Positions 1 through 8,392 of a DNA stretch of 64,000 nucleotides are shown here, in pieces. The notes under the pieces are model-generated. The model saw only the letters and a program-made list of their open reading frames with translations. It had not been told where the DNA came from and did no database searches. The DNA comes from Lentzea jiangxiensis (GTDB taxonomy: Bacteria > Actinomycetota > Actinomycetes > Mycobacteriales > Pseudonocardiaceae): positions 158,986-222,985 of the forward strand of contig NZ_FNIX01000012.1 of the NCBI RefSeq assembly GCF_900104175.1, in the 5' to 3' direction. The number at the start of each line of letters is the position of its first letter. Position 1 is the first letter of the stretch. A program made the translations under genes and the position numbers.

Positions 1-1
1 G

Positions 2-679
2 AACGAGGGGCTGGCCGGACTGCTCCAGGTGTGGGAGCTCGACCCGCTCACCGGCGCGCGGCGCGGCGAACCGCGGCACAGCGCCCGGACCGGCGCGGAC
101 GGCTCGTTCGGCCCGCTACCCGTCAACGGCCGCGCGCACCACGAGCTGGTGGTGCTGCGCGAGGGTCAGGTGCCGCACCACTTCTACTTCGAGCCGTTCG
201 AGCGCAGCGACCGGTTCGTGCGGTTGCAGGTGTCGCGTCCCGGCGGCATCACCGACCACATCGACCGGTGTCCGACGCACAGCGCGCTCACCGTCATCCG
301 CAACCGCGAGTGGTGGTCCGACCAGCCCGACAGCGACCGGCTGGAGCTCAACGGGGTCAACGTCCTCACCGCCGACGTCTCGCCGCGGCTGCGCCAGGTG
401 ATCGCCGCGTTCGCGTTCGACGACAACTGCGACCTGGCCTCGACGCCGGGTGCCGTGCTGCCGCCGTTCGCCGCGCTGCCGTTCCTGACGGGCGTGGACG
501 CCTACCTGCCGACGCGGCCGGAGGGCACGATCCGGGTCACCCAGACGGCGCGCGGCACCGGTGGCGGGTCGCGCACGATCGCGGTGCCGAACCGGCCGTC
601 GGACGCGCACGCGGTCACCGTGCAGTTCAAGGATTACCTCGACGTCGGAACCGGAGGACCCCGCGCCACGTCCCCCTGA
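2..679 (+). CDS. Lipase-like alpha/beta hydrolase, C-terminal part (5' end outside window)
   Basis: The reading frame is open from the first bases and ends at a TGA at 677-679, so only the last 225 residues are present. The visible part has no catalytic serine motif. It begins in a small beta-rich segment (LLQVWELDPLTGAR...GSFGPLPVNG) resembling the carboxypeptidase-regulatory-like or AF_1763-like domain behind the catalytic domain of some actinobacterial lipases. It continues with a second beta-rich part containing HHFYFEPFERSD. The family call rests on this resemblance only and the catalytic half cannot be checked. The gene converges on the broken glycosidase 34 bases downstream. No terminator hairpin was seen between them. 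Confidence 0.5.
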   Translation, partial: NEGLAGLLQVWELDPLTGARRGEPRHSARTGADGSFGPLPVNGRAHHELVVLREGQVPHHFYFEPFERSDRFVRLQVSRPGGITDHIDRCPTHSALTVIRNREWWSDQPDSDRLELNGVNVLTADVSPRLRQVIAAFAFDDNCDLASTPGAVLPPFAALPFLTGVDAYLPTRPEGTIRVTQTARGTGGGSRTIAVPNRPSDAHAVTVQFKDYLDVGTGGPRATSP

Positions 680-712
680 GCGGAGAAGGGGGTTCGTGCG
701 GTCGAACGGTTG

Positions 713-1326
713 TCAGGGTCTGGCGAAGTCGTCCACCCGGTCGGCGCGGATCTGGTCGGCGCTGGCGTCGAACCCGCCCGACACGTACCCGCTGACCGTC
801 TGAAACCACGGCGGCGAGTTGCTGAACGCCTCCCAGATGTCAACCCTGTCCTTGATCCGGTCGATCCACCACCGCTGGTTCGCGTCGGCGTCCCAGTCCC
901 AGTGCTCCGGGTTGTCCGGATCCCACCAGTCCACGTCCTCGCGGGTGGTGCCTTCCGGCGCGCGCCAGAAGCCCTCCATCGTCGCGCCGACCTTCATGTA
1001 GTCCTTGCGGACGTCCAGCGCGTTCACGCCGCCGATGTTGTAGCGGGCGATGTTGAGCCGCAGCCCGTCCTCGCCGAAGAGCAGGGCGGCCAGGTGGTTG
1101 CGGATTTCGTCCGGGTAGCCGCCGGTGATGTTGGCGAACCACACCAGGCTCGTGCCCCAGCCCTCGAACGCCGGCTGCTGGTAGGACGGGGCGGGGCGGA
1201 CCGTGACGGACCGGACGTCCGCCTCCTGCCCGCGGCCTGCGGTGGGCAGGAGGCGGCCAGGGCGCCCGTCAGCACGGCGACCAGACCGAGGTGGGCGAGT
1301 CTGCGGGATGGTTTGTGCGGTTTCAT
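713..1326 (-). pseudogene. GH30-type secreted glycosidase (endo-1,6-galactanase-like), frameshifted and 3'-truncated
   Basis: An ATG at 1326-1324 follows a GAGGAG ribosome site and starts a signal peptide (MKPHKPSRRLAHLGLVAVLT). The mature part (FEGWGTSLVWFANITGG, RLNIARYNIGG, FSNSPPWFQTVSG), typical of the N-terminal half of GH30 endo-beta-1,6-galactanase-like enzymes, lies in a different frame. One frameshift therefore separates secretion signal and enzyme near 1220-1255. The frame stops at 713 after VDDFARP, well before the region that would carry the catalytic glutamates, so more than half of a normal enzyme of about 480 residues is missing. It cannot make a working glycosidase. A perfect 11-base inverted repeat (1221-1231/1244-1254) sits at the frame change. 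Confidence 0.75.
1221..1254. repeat. 11-bp inverted repeat at the frameshift of the broken glycosidase
   Basis: GCCTCCTGCCC at 1221-1231 is exactly complementary to GGGCAGGAGGC at 1244-1254, with a 12-base loop. It lies where the coding frame changes from signal peptide to enzyme. Such a hairpin can cause slippage in replication or compression in sequencing, so the frameshift could be real or technical. Confidence 0.7.
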
Positions 1327-1350
1327 CGTCGTTGGTCTCCTCATCACCAC

Positions 1351-1365
1351 TGGAAAGCGCTTGCC
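1351..1365. promoter_or_regulatory. LacI-family operator-like palindrome upstream of the broken glycosidase
   Basis: TGGAAAGCGCTTGCC is a near-perfect palindrome around a central GCGC, the layout typical of LacI/GalR-family operators in actinobacterial sugar regulons. On the minus strand it lies 25 bases before the glycosidase start, downstream of a TTGACC box at 1398-1393 that could be the -35 element. This suits sugar-induced control of the former gene. No LacI regulator is present in the window. Confidence 0.5.
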
Positions 1366-1513
1366 TTGCGCGCTGGTCGAGGGCTGGGGCATGGTCAACA
1401 GATTCCTGTGGCGCACCCGCGATTTCGCCGCGTGTGGCGTGGCCAAGCGCCCCGGCACCGGTCTTGCCTGCGGGGTGCCAAACACGGCCGAGCGACCTGA
1501 CCTGCACATTTGA

Positions 1514-1572
1514 GCTGCGGCGGGTTCGCACCCGCTGATCAAGCAGTCGAGGACTCCCCGGCGGCGTAGAGA
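1514..1572 (-). repeat. Short sequence shared with 10761-10817, probable insertion-sequence scar (copy A)
   Basis: The core GGGTTCGCACCCGCTGATCAAG (22 bases at 1522-1543) matches the stretch at 10767-10788 at 19 of 22 positions, all three differences being transitions, and flanking GCTGC and TAGAG are also shared. On the minus strand the second copy reads VLGDLINEYEP, like the last residues of many actinobacterial DDE transposases. Both are probably remains of the same IS 3' end. The rest of 1573-1897 holds no gene. Confidence 0.4.
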
Positions 1573-1806
1573 CTTGTAACCTGGCTCTACGGTCCGCGTG
1601 ACCGAATCCCGGTTGCCACCTCGATGTGATCGACGACTGAAGTCAGGAATCCAAAGGAATCAGCCGTTTCATCGAACTCATGCGGACCGAGACGTGCGCG
1701 CCATCGTTCGCCAAGCTCATGGGTGCGTCAAAGTTATGGATGCCGCGGACCACAAGAGTTGAGTAACGCCGGCTGGCCCTCTGACAGATTTTCAACTCAC
1801 CTCGTG

Positions 1807-1829
1807 ACTGTGTAGGCGAACTGTGTAGG
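1807..1829 (+). repeat. Direct repeat ACTGTGTAGG x2 upstream of the RHS gene
   Basis: ACTGTGTAGG occurs at 1807-1816 and again at 1820-1829, 13 bases apart and 69 bases before the RHS start codon. A tandem site at roughly helical spacing could bind an activator or form part of the promoter. No convincing -35/-10 pair was identified in 1573-1897. Confidence 0.35.
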
Positions 1830-1897
1830 TTGTCGCTTCCCCGCGGGCTGCACGCGCCGCCAAGGTGGCGAGTGCAGCCGATCTCCGAGGGGACCCC

Positions 1898-4800
1898 ATG
1901 AGCAAGCGACTGTCTTTGTTGTGCAAGGGAGTACTGCTGAGCGTCTTGATGGCGCTGGCCTCGACCTCGGTAGAGGCGGTGCAGCCGGAAAGCGCACTTG
2001 CGGCCGGAGCGCCGGTCCGGGCGAAGGGCCCGCAGGTGACGTCCAGACCTGACGTCGTGTCCGCCGCGGTGTCGTCGAGAGCGCAGGGCTCGAAGGTCGA
2101 GGTGGCGGAGTTGCGCACCGAGACCTCCACGACCTGGTCGAATCCGGACGGCTCGATGACGACCGAGGAGCACGGCGCGCCGATCCGCTTCAAGGACAAG
2201 GGCGGCGCCTGGACCGATATCGACCTGAACTGGCGCAGGGACTCGCACGGCGCCGCTTCGACCGGCGGACACCCGATGAGGCTCAAACTGGGAGGCAAGG
2301 CCTCGAAGGCCGGTACCTCGTTCGTCGCGGCCGCGCCTGACGCCGACCGGCAGGTGGACTGGGTCGCGCCGTGGACGTTGCCGGAACCCGTGCTGGACGG
2401 TACGAAGGCCACGTACGCCGAGGTCCAGCCCGGTGTCGACCTGGTCGTGCATTCCCGCCGTTCCGGCTTCGAGTACGACTTCGTGGTCAAACACCGGCTG
2501 GCGGCCGCACCGAGCTGGCGGATCCCGTTGCGGGTCAAGGGGCTGACCGTCGAGCCGCGACCGGACGGCTCGATCGACTTCGTCGACGCGGCGGGCAAGC
2601 CGCACTCGTCGATACCGGTCGCGTACATGTGGGACGCGAAGACCGACGAGCGCAGCGGCGAGCCGGTCAACCGGGCGAAGGTGGACCTGCGCGTCGAACG
2701 CGATGAGCTCGTCGTGACGCCGGACGCCAAGTGGTTCATGGACGCGGGACGCAGCTTCCCCGTCACAGTCGACCCCACCTACGCCGCGGCGACCGCGAAG
2801 CCGAGCTTCGACACGTGGGTGCAGACCGACTACTCCAGCGACCAGTCCGCGTCGGAGGAGCTCAAGGTCGGCACGTACAACGGTGGTGCCGTGAAGGCGC
2901 GCTCGTTCCTCAACTTCCCCACGGCGCCGTTCAAGGGCAAGCAGATCATCAGCGCTTCCCTGTCGCTCTACGAGACGTGGTCCTACTCCTGCACGGCCTC
3001 GGCGGTCGTGGTGAAGAGCGCTCAGCTCGCCTCCACGTCGACGCGGTGGACGGCGCAGCCCACGATCGGCGCCCAGTACGGGTCGGCGTCCTTCGCCAAG
3101 GGCCATGACAGCGGCTGCCCGGCCGGCCGCACGGCGGTGCCGGTCACTGACCTCGCCAGGGCGTGGTCGGGTGCGTCCTACGCGGTCGGCGGCATGGCGC
3201 TGATGGCGGGCAACGAAGCCGACTCGAACTCCTGGAAGCGGTTCCGCTCCAGCGACAGCGCCACCCCGCCGTTCATCTCCTTCACCTACAACCGCGCGCC
3301 TGCCACGCCGGCCAAGCCCACGATCGTCAACGCTGTCCCGTACGCCGCTCCCGGTGGCGCGACCTACCTCTACACGGCGAACCGGCGCAATTGGGTGTCT
3401 GCGAAGGCCACCGACCCCGACGGCAACACCGTGCGCTACAACTTCGAGTTTCACACCTCCACGGCGGGCACGGCCGCGACGCTGAAGGCCACCTGCACCA
3501 GTTCCACCTACCCGTCCGGTACGACGGCGGGGTGCCAGCCCAACGCCGACCTGCCCGACAACACCGCGATCGTCGTCAGGGCCAGGACCAACGACGGCAC
3601 GCTGAACTCCGGCTGGTCGGAGTGGGCGCTGTTCCGGGTCGGCGCCGCCACCCCGGCCGCACCGGTCATCACCTGCCCGTACGCCAACGGTTCGTGGACC
3701 GACACCCCGCCGACCGCGACCTTCACGTGCACGATCACCGCGCCGGGCACCGGGTTCAACGCACCCGGCTACGTCAGGGTCGTCGTGGACGGCCAGCCGC
3801 GGCCGACGAACTTCACCGGTGGCGCTCCTGGCCAACTCAAGATCACCCCCTCGGCGGACCCGAACGTCGGGAAGGCGACGATCACCATGCCCGCCACACA
3901 GGGCCTGCACACGATCAAGGCTCAGGCGGAAACCCCGGCGGGCAAGTTGTCCGGCGCGGCCGGCTACTCGTTCGGCTATGGCGGCGCCACGCTGAGCAGC
4001 CCTGCGGTCAACCCCAGGCTCACCACCACCGGCGGTGTGCGGATCACCGCGTCCGGACCGCCCAAGGGCAGTTCGGCCACGCCGTCCGCCTCGTTGCGGT
4101 GGCGGTTGTCCGGCTACGGCGGCACCAGCGAGACGACCGGCTGGAACACCTCTGCCAACGCTCCGCTGACGGTGACCGACAACGGCGCCGCAGGCCTGAC
4201 CGTGGCGGGCGTCTGGAACACCGCCGCGGAGACCCAGGACGGCCAGCTCGACTCCGATCCTGGTGCTGCGGGTGTGCAGCCGACCGAGCTCAACGACCGG
4301 GTGCCCGCGCTGCTGGACATCCAGGTGTGCCTGACCTACACCAGCACCACCCAGTGCACGTGGTCGCAGAGCAAGAGCACCGTTCTCCGAGTGCCGCACG
4401 CGTTCGGCAAGGGGTTCCCCACAGCCGACGCCGGCACGGGTGAGGTTGCGCTGTGGACCGGCGAGTTCCACACCCAGGAGACCGACATCGAGGTTCCGGG
4501 CTACACCGGTGACCTGACGATCTCCCGTTCGCACTCGACGTTCGCCGGTGCGACGGACACCGTGACCGGGGTGTTCGGCCCCGGCTGGACAGCGGAGTTC
4601 GACGGCGCCGAGGCAGGTGCCGGCGGGCTGCGGGTGATCGACAACACGCGGCTCGACGGCACCATCGTCCTGCTCGACGGCGACACCACGACGATGGTGT
4701 TCGAGTCGCCGAGCGGGAAGCGGCGCACCACCGCGACGCTGGAGGCCGGCACCTGGGTCGCCGCGGAGGAGGACGCCGCTCAGGCCAGAGCCAAGCTCAC

Positions 4801-7800
4801 GGTGAGCGGTACCGGTGCTGCGACCACCATCGCCTATGTTGAGGAAGACGGCACCGCCACCACGTTCGCCACCACCGCGACCACCGCGCCGACAGCCACC
4901 GCGGCAGGCAGGTTCCGGCCGTCGGCCATCGCCGAGCCCGGCGTCGCGGGCAAGACCGCCTACCACTACGACGGCGCTGGCCGGGTCGCCCGGATCATCG
5001 CCCCGCCGGCCCCTGGAGTGTCCTGTGCGGACGCTCAGGGCGCCTATGCCGGTGCTCCGGGATGCCGGTCGCTGCGTTTCGACTACGGCAGCTCCGGTTC
5101 GTCGAACGGCCGGATGGTGGCCGCCTGGCTGGACATCTACCAGCCGGAGAAGCAAGCCATGGACTCGATCAAGGTTGCCGCCTACGGCTACGACAGCACG
5201 GGACGGCTCGCCGGCGTGACCGATCCGCGCAACAACCTGACCACCGGTTACGGTTACGACTCCGGCAATCGGCTCACCTCGGTGACGCCACCGGGCCAGG
5301 TCCCGATCCGGTTCAGCTACACCGCCGCGCCCAACGTGAAGCTCGCCGGGGTGCAGCGTGACCGGCCCGCCGGCGATCCGGCGGGCGGCACGGCGAATCT
5401 CGCGACGTTCGTCTACGACGTACCGCTCACCGGTGCGGGCCTGCCCGACCTGTCCGCGTCCTCAGTGGACCGCTGGGGGCAGGAATCGTTGCCGGTGAGG
5501 GGTTTCGCGGTGTTCGGTCCTGAGCACCCGGTCGGCTCGTCGCCTGCCGCGGGCGACTGGGAGTTCGCTCAGCTGCAGTACACCGACGGCCAGGGCTACA
5601 CGGTGAACACCGCGGAGTTCGGCGCGGGCACGTGGCAGTACACCGCCACCGACTACAACGCCAAGGGCAACGAGGTGCGGGAGCTGGACCAGCGGGCCCT
5701 GCGGCTGATCATCGACGGGAAGCAGACCTCCGCCGACCAGCTCGCGTCGATCACCGTCTACAACGACGACCAGACGCTGATCACCGACACCTACGGGCCG
5801 ACTCGCACGGCGGCACTGCGTGACGGCACTGTGCTGCCACTGCGCGCCCACCGCCGGATCGAGTTCGACCAAGGCGCGCCGAACAACGGGGTCAACCCCG
5901 CCTCCGGTATGCCGTACCGGCTGGCCACGACGGAGACCACGTTCGCGCACGACCCCGGCGCCGCCCGGGACGTCGAGCCGGTCAGCAGGACGCTGACCGA
6001 CTACAACCCCGTGGTAGCGGGCGATCCCGACGGCTGGGCCAGCGGTCTGCCGAGCAGGACGATCACCGACGTCGACCTCGACGGGACGGTATCGGCCGCG
6101 GACGTGGGGGGCGTGACCCGCTATGACAGCGAGAACCGCGTGGTGGAAACGCGACAGCCCGCCTCCGACGGCACGGATGCCGGTACGACCAGGACCGTGT
6201 ACTACACGGCCTCGGCGAACGGCACCGCGTGTGGTGGCAAGCCACAATGGGCGGGCTTGGTGTGCACCCGAGGTCCAGCTGCGGCGCCGTCCTCCGGTCC
6301 GCCGTTGCCGACGACGACCAACGCGGCGTTCAACTACCTCCTGGAGCCGTCCGTGGTGACGGAGAACTCGGGAACGGTCACGCGCACCCGGACCACCACG
6401 CACCTGCTCGACGGCCGGGTGTCGTCGGTGAGGACCGAGGTGACCGGGTTGGCCACCTCGACACCGAACACGAAGAAGGAGATGGGCTACGACCCGGCGA
6501 CGGGTGCCGAGACCACGATCTCGGCGCTCAGGCCGGACGGCAGCGTCGCCTCGTCGGTGCGGACCACGTTCGACGGCTGGGGCAGGCAGATCGGCTACCA
6601 GCCCTCCGGCGAGTCGTCGACGACCCTGGTCTACGACGCCGCGGGCTCGGTGGCCACTGTCACCGATGCCAACGGGTCCACTCGCTACACCTACGACGGC
6701 ACCGACGCCTCCGGTCAGGCCGAGCGACGTGGCCTGCCGACCAAGGTCGAGGTCACCACTGCGGGGTCGACGTGGACGTCGACCGGCGGGTATGACGCCA
6801 ACGGCGATCTGGTCGTGCACAAGTTGCCGGGCGGACTGACCCAGAAGATCGAGCTGGACCACACCGGGTCTCAGGTCGGGCTGAGCTACGAGGGATCGGA
6901 GGGCGGCTGGCTGTCCTGGTCGCAGGATGTCGACGTGACCGGGCGGATCATGCGCGAGTGGACGCCCGATGGCGCGGCCTTCACCGGCCCGCCTGCCGAA
7001 GGCGATCCCGCCGACGTGGGTGACGCGGTGCCCTACGACCGTGCCTACACCTACGACGGCGCGAGCCGGCTCGTCGAAGTGCGCGACCGGACCGCGACGG
7101 TCACGGGTGTCGACGTGACCGACCCGGAGTCTGTCGTGCCGTGCGTGACCCGCTCCTACGCGTTCGACCGCAACGACAACCGGCTCGGCAAGACCACCAG
7201 GCCCGCCGCAGCGGACGGTTCCTGTGCAACCACGGGCGGGACGACAGTGACGCGCGCGTTCGACAGCGCTGATCGTCCGACCACGGACTACGGCTACGAC
7301 GAGCTCGGTCGCACTCTGACCCTGCCCGCCGCCGACGCGCCACGACCGGCGGACGGCAATGTCACGATCGCCTACTACGACGACGATCAGGCAAAGTCGA
7401 TCAGCCAGGGTGGCGTCACCACGTCGTTCACGTTGGACGCGGCCGACCGCCGGTCCGCTGAGTCCGTCGTCGACGGCAGCGAGTTCAGCACGACCACCCG
7501 GCACTACACCGACTCCTCCGACAACCCCACGTGGGTCAGCGCCGGGAGCTCGGCGCGCCGGTACGTCGAGCTGATGGGCGACGAGCTGTCGCTGATGGTG
7601 GACGAGAACGGTGCCGGCGCGCTGTCGATCACCAACCCGCGCGGCGACATCGTGTCCACTGTGGATCTGGCGACGCCCGCCACCACCGCGACGTCACTGC
7701 GCGACTGGAACACCTTCGACGAGTACGGCAACCCGGCCGCGGGCAACACCGGCCGGACCGGTCCCGTGCGGTACGGCTGGCTCGGGGGCCAACAGCGGGC

Positions 7801-8347
7801 GGTCTCCGGTGCGGGGCTCACGCTGATGGGCGCTCGCCTGTACAACCCGGCCAACGGCCTGTTCCTGTCGGTCGACCCGGTGCGCGGCGGCAACACCAAC
7901 GCCTACAACTACCCGGCTGACCCCGTGAACAGGGTCGACACCGACGGCAGGATCAACAAGGCCGAAGGTGGTGGTGGCGGCTGCTGCAGCCGCAAGGGTC
8001 TCAGAAGTCTGTTGAAGAAGGCGAAGAGCGCGATCAAGAAGGCCACCAAGCGGGTCAAGAAGGTGTCGCGGAAGTACCAGAGCCGGTTGAAGAAGCTGCT
8101 CCGCAAGGCGAGCAGTTCGCTGCGGAGGATCAACGCCAACCGCGTGGACCCGGTGAAGATCCTGCTCTGCGCCATCGCGATCATGTTCCTGATCGGCTTC
8201 ATCCTTTCCACCATCGCCGTTCTGACGTACACGCCGTGGTCGTTGCCGTTCATTTGGGGAGGTCTGCTCCAGGGATTCGCCTACTTTCTGGGGGCCATGA
8301 CCGCCTGCCTCGTCTACCGCGGTCCAAGAGGGGGAGGCAAGGACTGA
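1898..8347 (+). CDS. Secreted RHS/YD-repeat protein with DNRLRE domain and cationic transmembrane tip
   Basis: The 2149-residue product begins at ATG 1898, behind GAGGGGA at 1887-1893. Residues 1-35 form a signal peptide. Around 300-465 lies a DNRLRE-type domain (SFDTWVQTDYSSDQSASEE, ARSFLNFPTAPF), followed by fibronectin-like beta segments. From about 940 there are many YD repeats (YDSTGRL, GYDSGNRL, TYDGASRL). The RHS-core end motif (ARLYNPANGLFLSVDPVRGG) precedes a DTDGR boundary near 2018. RHS proteins form a shell that encloses a variable C-terminal tip. Here the 131-residue tip is a glycine stretch, about 55 residues very rich in lysine and arginine, and two hydrophobic helices. This matches no nuclease I know. 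A terminator follows 10 bases after the stop and no immunity gene is adjacent. Confidence 0.9.
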   Translation: MSKRLSLLCKGVLLSVLMALASTSVEAVQPESALAAGAPVRAKGPQVTSRPDVVSAAVSSRAQGSKVEVAELRTETSTTWSNPDGSMTTEEHGAPIRFKDKGGAWTDIDLNWRRDSHGAASTGGHPMRLKLGGKASKAGTSFVAAAPDADRQVDWVAPWTLPEPVLDGTKATYAEVQPGVDLVVHSRRSGFEYDFVVKHRLAAAPSWRIPLRVKGLTVEPRPDGSIDFVDAAGKPHSSIPVAYMWDAKTDERSGEPVNRAKVDLRVERDELVVTPDAKWFMDAGRSFPVTVDPTYAAATAKPSFDTWVQTDYSSDQSASEELKVGTYNGGAVKARSFLNFPTAPFKGKQIISASLSLYETWSYSCTASAVVVKSAQLASTSTRWTAQPTIGAQYGSASFAKGHDSGCPAGRTAVPVTDLARAWSGASYAVGGMALMAGNEADSNSWKRFRSSDSATPPFISFTYNRAPATPAKPTIVNAVPYAAPGGATYLYTANRRNWVSAKATDPDGNTVRYNFEFHTSTAGTAATLKATCTSSTYPSGTTAGCQPNADLPDNTAIVVRARTNDGTLNSGWSEWALFRVGAATPAAPVITCPYANGSWTDTPPTATFTCTITAPGTGFNAPGYVRVVVDGQPRPTNFTGGAPGQLKITPSADPNVGKATITMPATQGLHTIKAQAETPAGKLSGAAGYSFGYGGATLSSPAVNPRLTTTGGVRITASGPPKGSSATPSASLRWRLSGYGGTSETTGWNTSANAPLTVTDNGAAGLTVAGVWNTAAETQDGQLDSDPGAAGVQPTELNDRVPALLDIQVCLTYTSTTQCTWSQSKSTVLRVPHAFGKGFPTADAGTGEVALWTGEFHTQETDIEVPGYTGDLTISRSHSTFAGATDTVTGVFGPGWTAEFDGAEAGAGGLRVIDNTRLDGTIVLLDGDTTTMVFESPSGKRRTTATLEAGTWVAAEEDAAQARAKLTVSGTGAATTIAYVEEDGTATTFATTATTAPTATAAGRFRPSAIAEPGVAGKTAYHYDGAGRVARIIAPPAPGVSCADAQGAYAGAPGCRSLRFDYGSSGSSNGRMVAAWLDIYQPEKQAMDSIKVAAYGYDSTGRLAGVTDPRNNLTTGYGYDSGNRLTSVTPPGQVPIRFSYTAAPNVKLAGVQRDRPAGDPAGGTANLATFVYDVPLTGAGLPDLSASSVDRWGQESLPVRGFAVFGPEHPVGSSPAAGDWEFAQLQYTDGQGYTVNTAEFGAGTWQYTATDYNAKGNEVRELDQRALRLIIDGKQTSADQLASITVYNDDQTLITDTYGPTRTAALRDGTVLPLRAHRRIEFDQGAPNNGVNPASGMPYRLATTETTFAHDPGAARDVEPVSRTLTDYNPVVAGDPDGWASGLPSRTITDVDLDGTVSAADVGGVTRYDSENRVVETRQPASDGTDAGTTRTVYYTASANGTACGGKPQWAGLVCTRGPAAAPSSGPPLPTTTNAAFNYLLEPSVVTENSGTVTRTRTTTHLLDGRVSSVRTEVTGLATSTPNTKKEMGYDPATGAETTISALRPDGSVASSVRTTFDGWGRQIGYQPSGESSTTLVYDAAGSVATVTDANGSTRYTYDGTDASGQAERRGLPTKVEVTTAGSTWTSTGGYDANGDLVVHKLPGGLTQKIELDHTGSQVGLSYEGSEGGWLSWSQDVDVTGRIMREWTPDGAAFTGPPAEGDPADVGDAVPYDRAYTYDGASRLVEVRDRTATVTGVDVTDPESVVPCVTRSYAFDRNDNRLGKTTRPAAADGSCATTGGTTVTRAFDSADRPTTDYGYDELGRTLTLPAADAPRPADGNVTIAYYDDDQAKSISQGGVTTSFTLDAADRRSAESVVDGSEFSTTTRHYTDSSDNPTWVSAGSSARRYVELMGDELSLMVDENGAGALSITNPRGDIVSTVDLATPATTATSLRDWNTFDEYGNPAAGNTGRTGPVRYGWLGGQQRAVSGAGLTLMGARLYNPANGLFLSVDPVRGGNTNAYNYPADPVNRVDTDGRINKAEGGGGGCCSRKGLRSLLKKAKSAIKKATKRVKKVSRKYQSRLKKLLRKASSSLRRINANRVDPVKILLCAIAIMFLIGFILSTIAVLTYTPWSLPFIWGGLLQGFAYFLGAMTACLVYRGPRGGGKD

Positions 8348-8356
8348 CATGCGGCC

Positions 8357-8392
8357 AGTGCACGGCCCGCCCACCTGGGCGGGCCGTGCACT
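8357..8392. terminator. Bidirectional terminator, 17-bp perfect stem
   Basis: AGTGCACGGCCCGCCCA at 8357-8373 pairs perfectly with 8376-8392 around a two-base loop. It sits between the convergent RHS and XRE-NB-ARC genes. Its last base is part of the latter's stop codon (8394-8392), so it probably ends transcription from both sides. Confidence 0.85.

Noticed and set aside
1520..1540. tRNA T-arm-like stretch (GCGGGTTCGCACCCGC)
   Set aside because: The loop has the wrong size and no acceptor, D or anticodon arms are found around it; it belongs to the shared IS-like scar.
1643..5155. 1170-residue open frame on the minus strand opposite the RHS gene
   Set aside because: It has low-complexity arginine/glycine-rich translation without any domain, while the plus frame has signal peptide, DNRLRE and YD repeats. 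It is a G+C-driven shadow frame.
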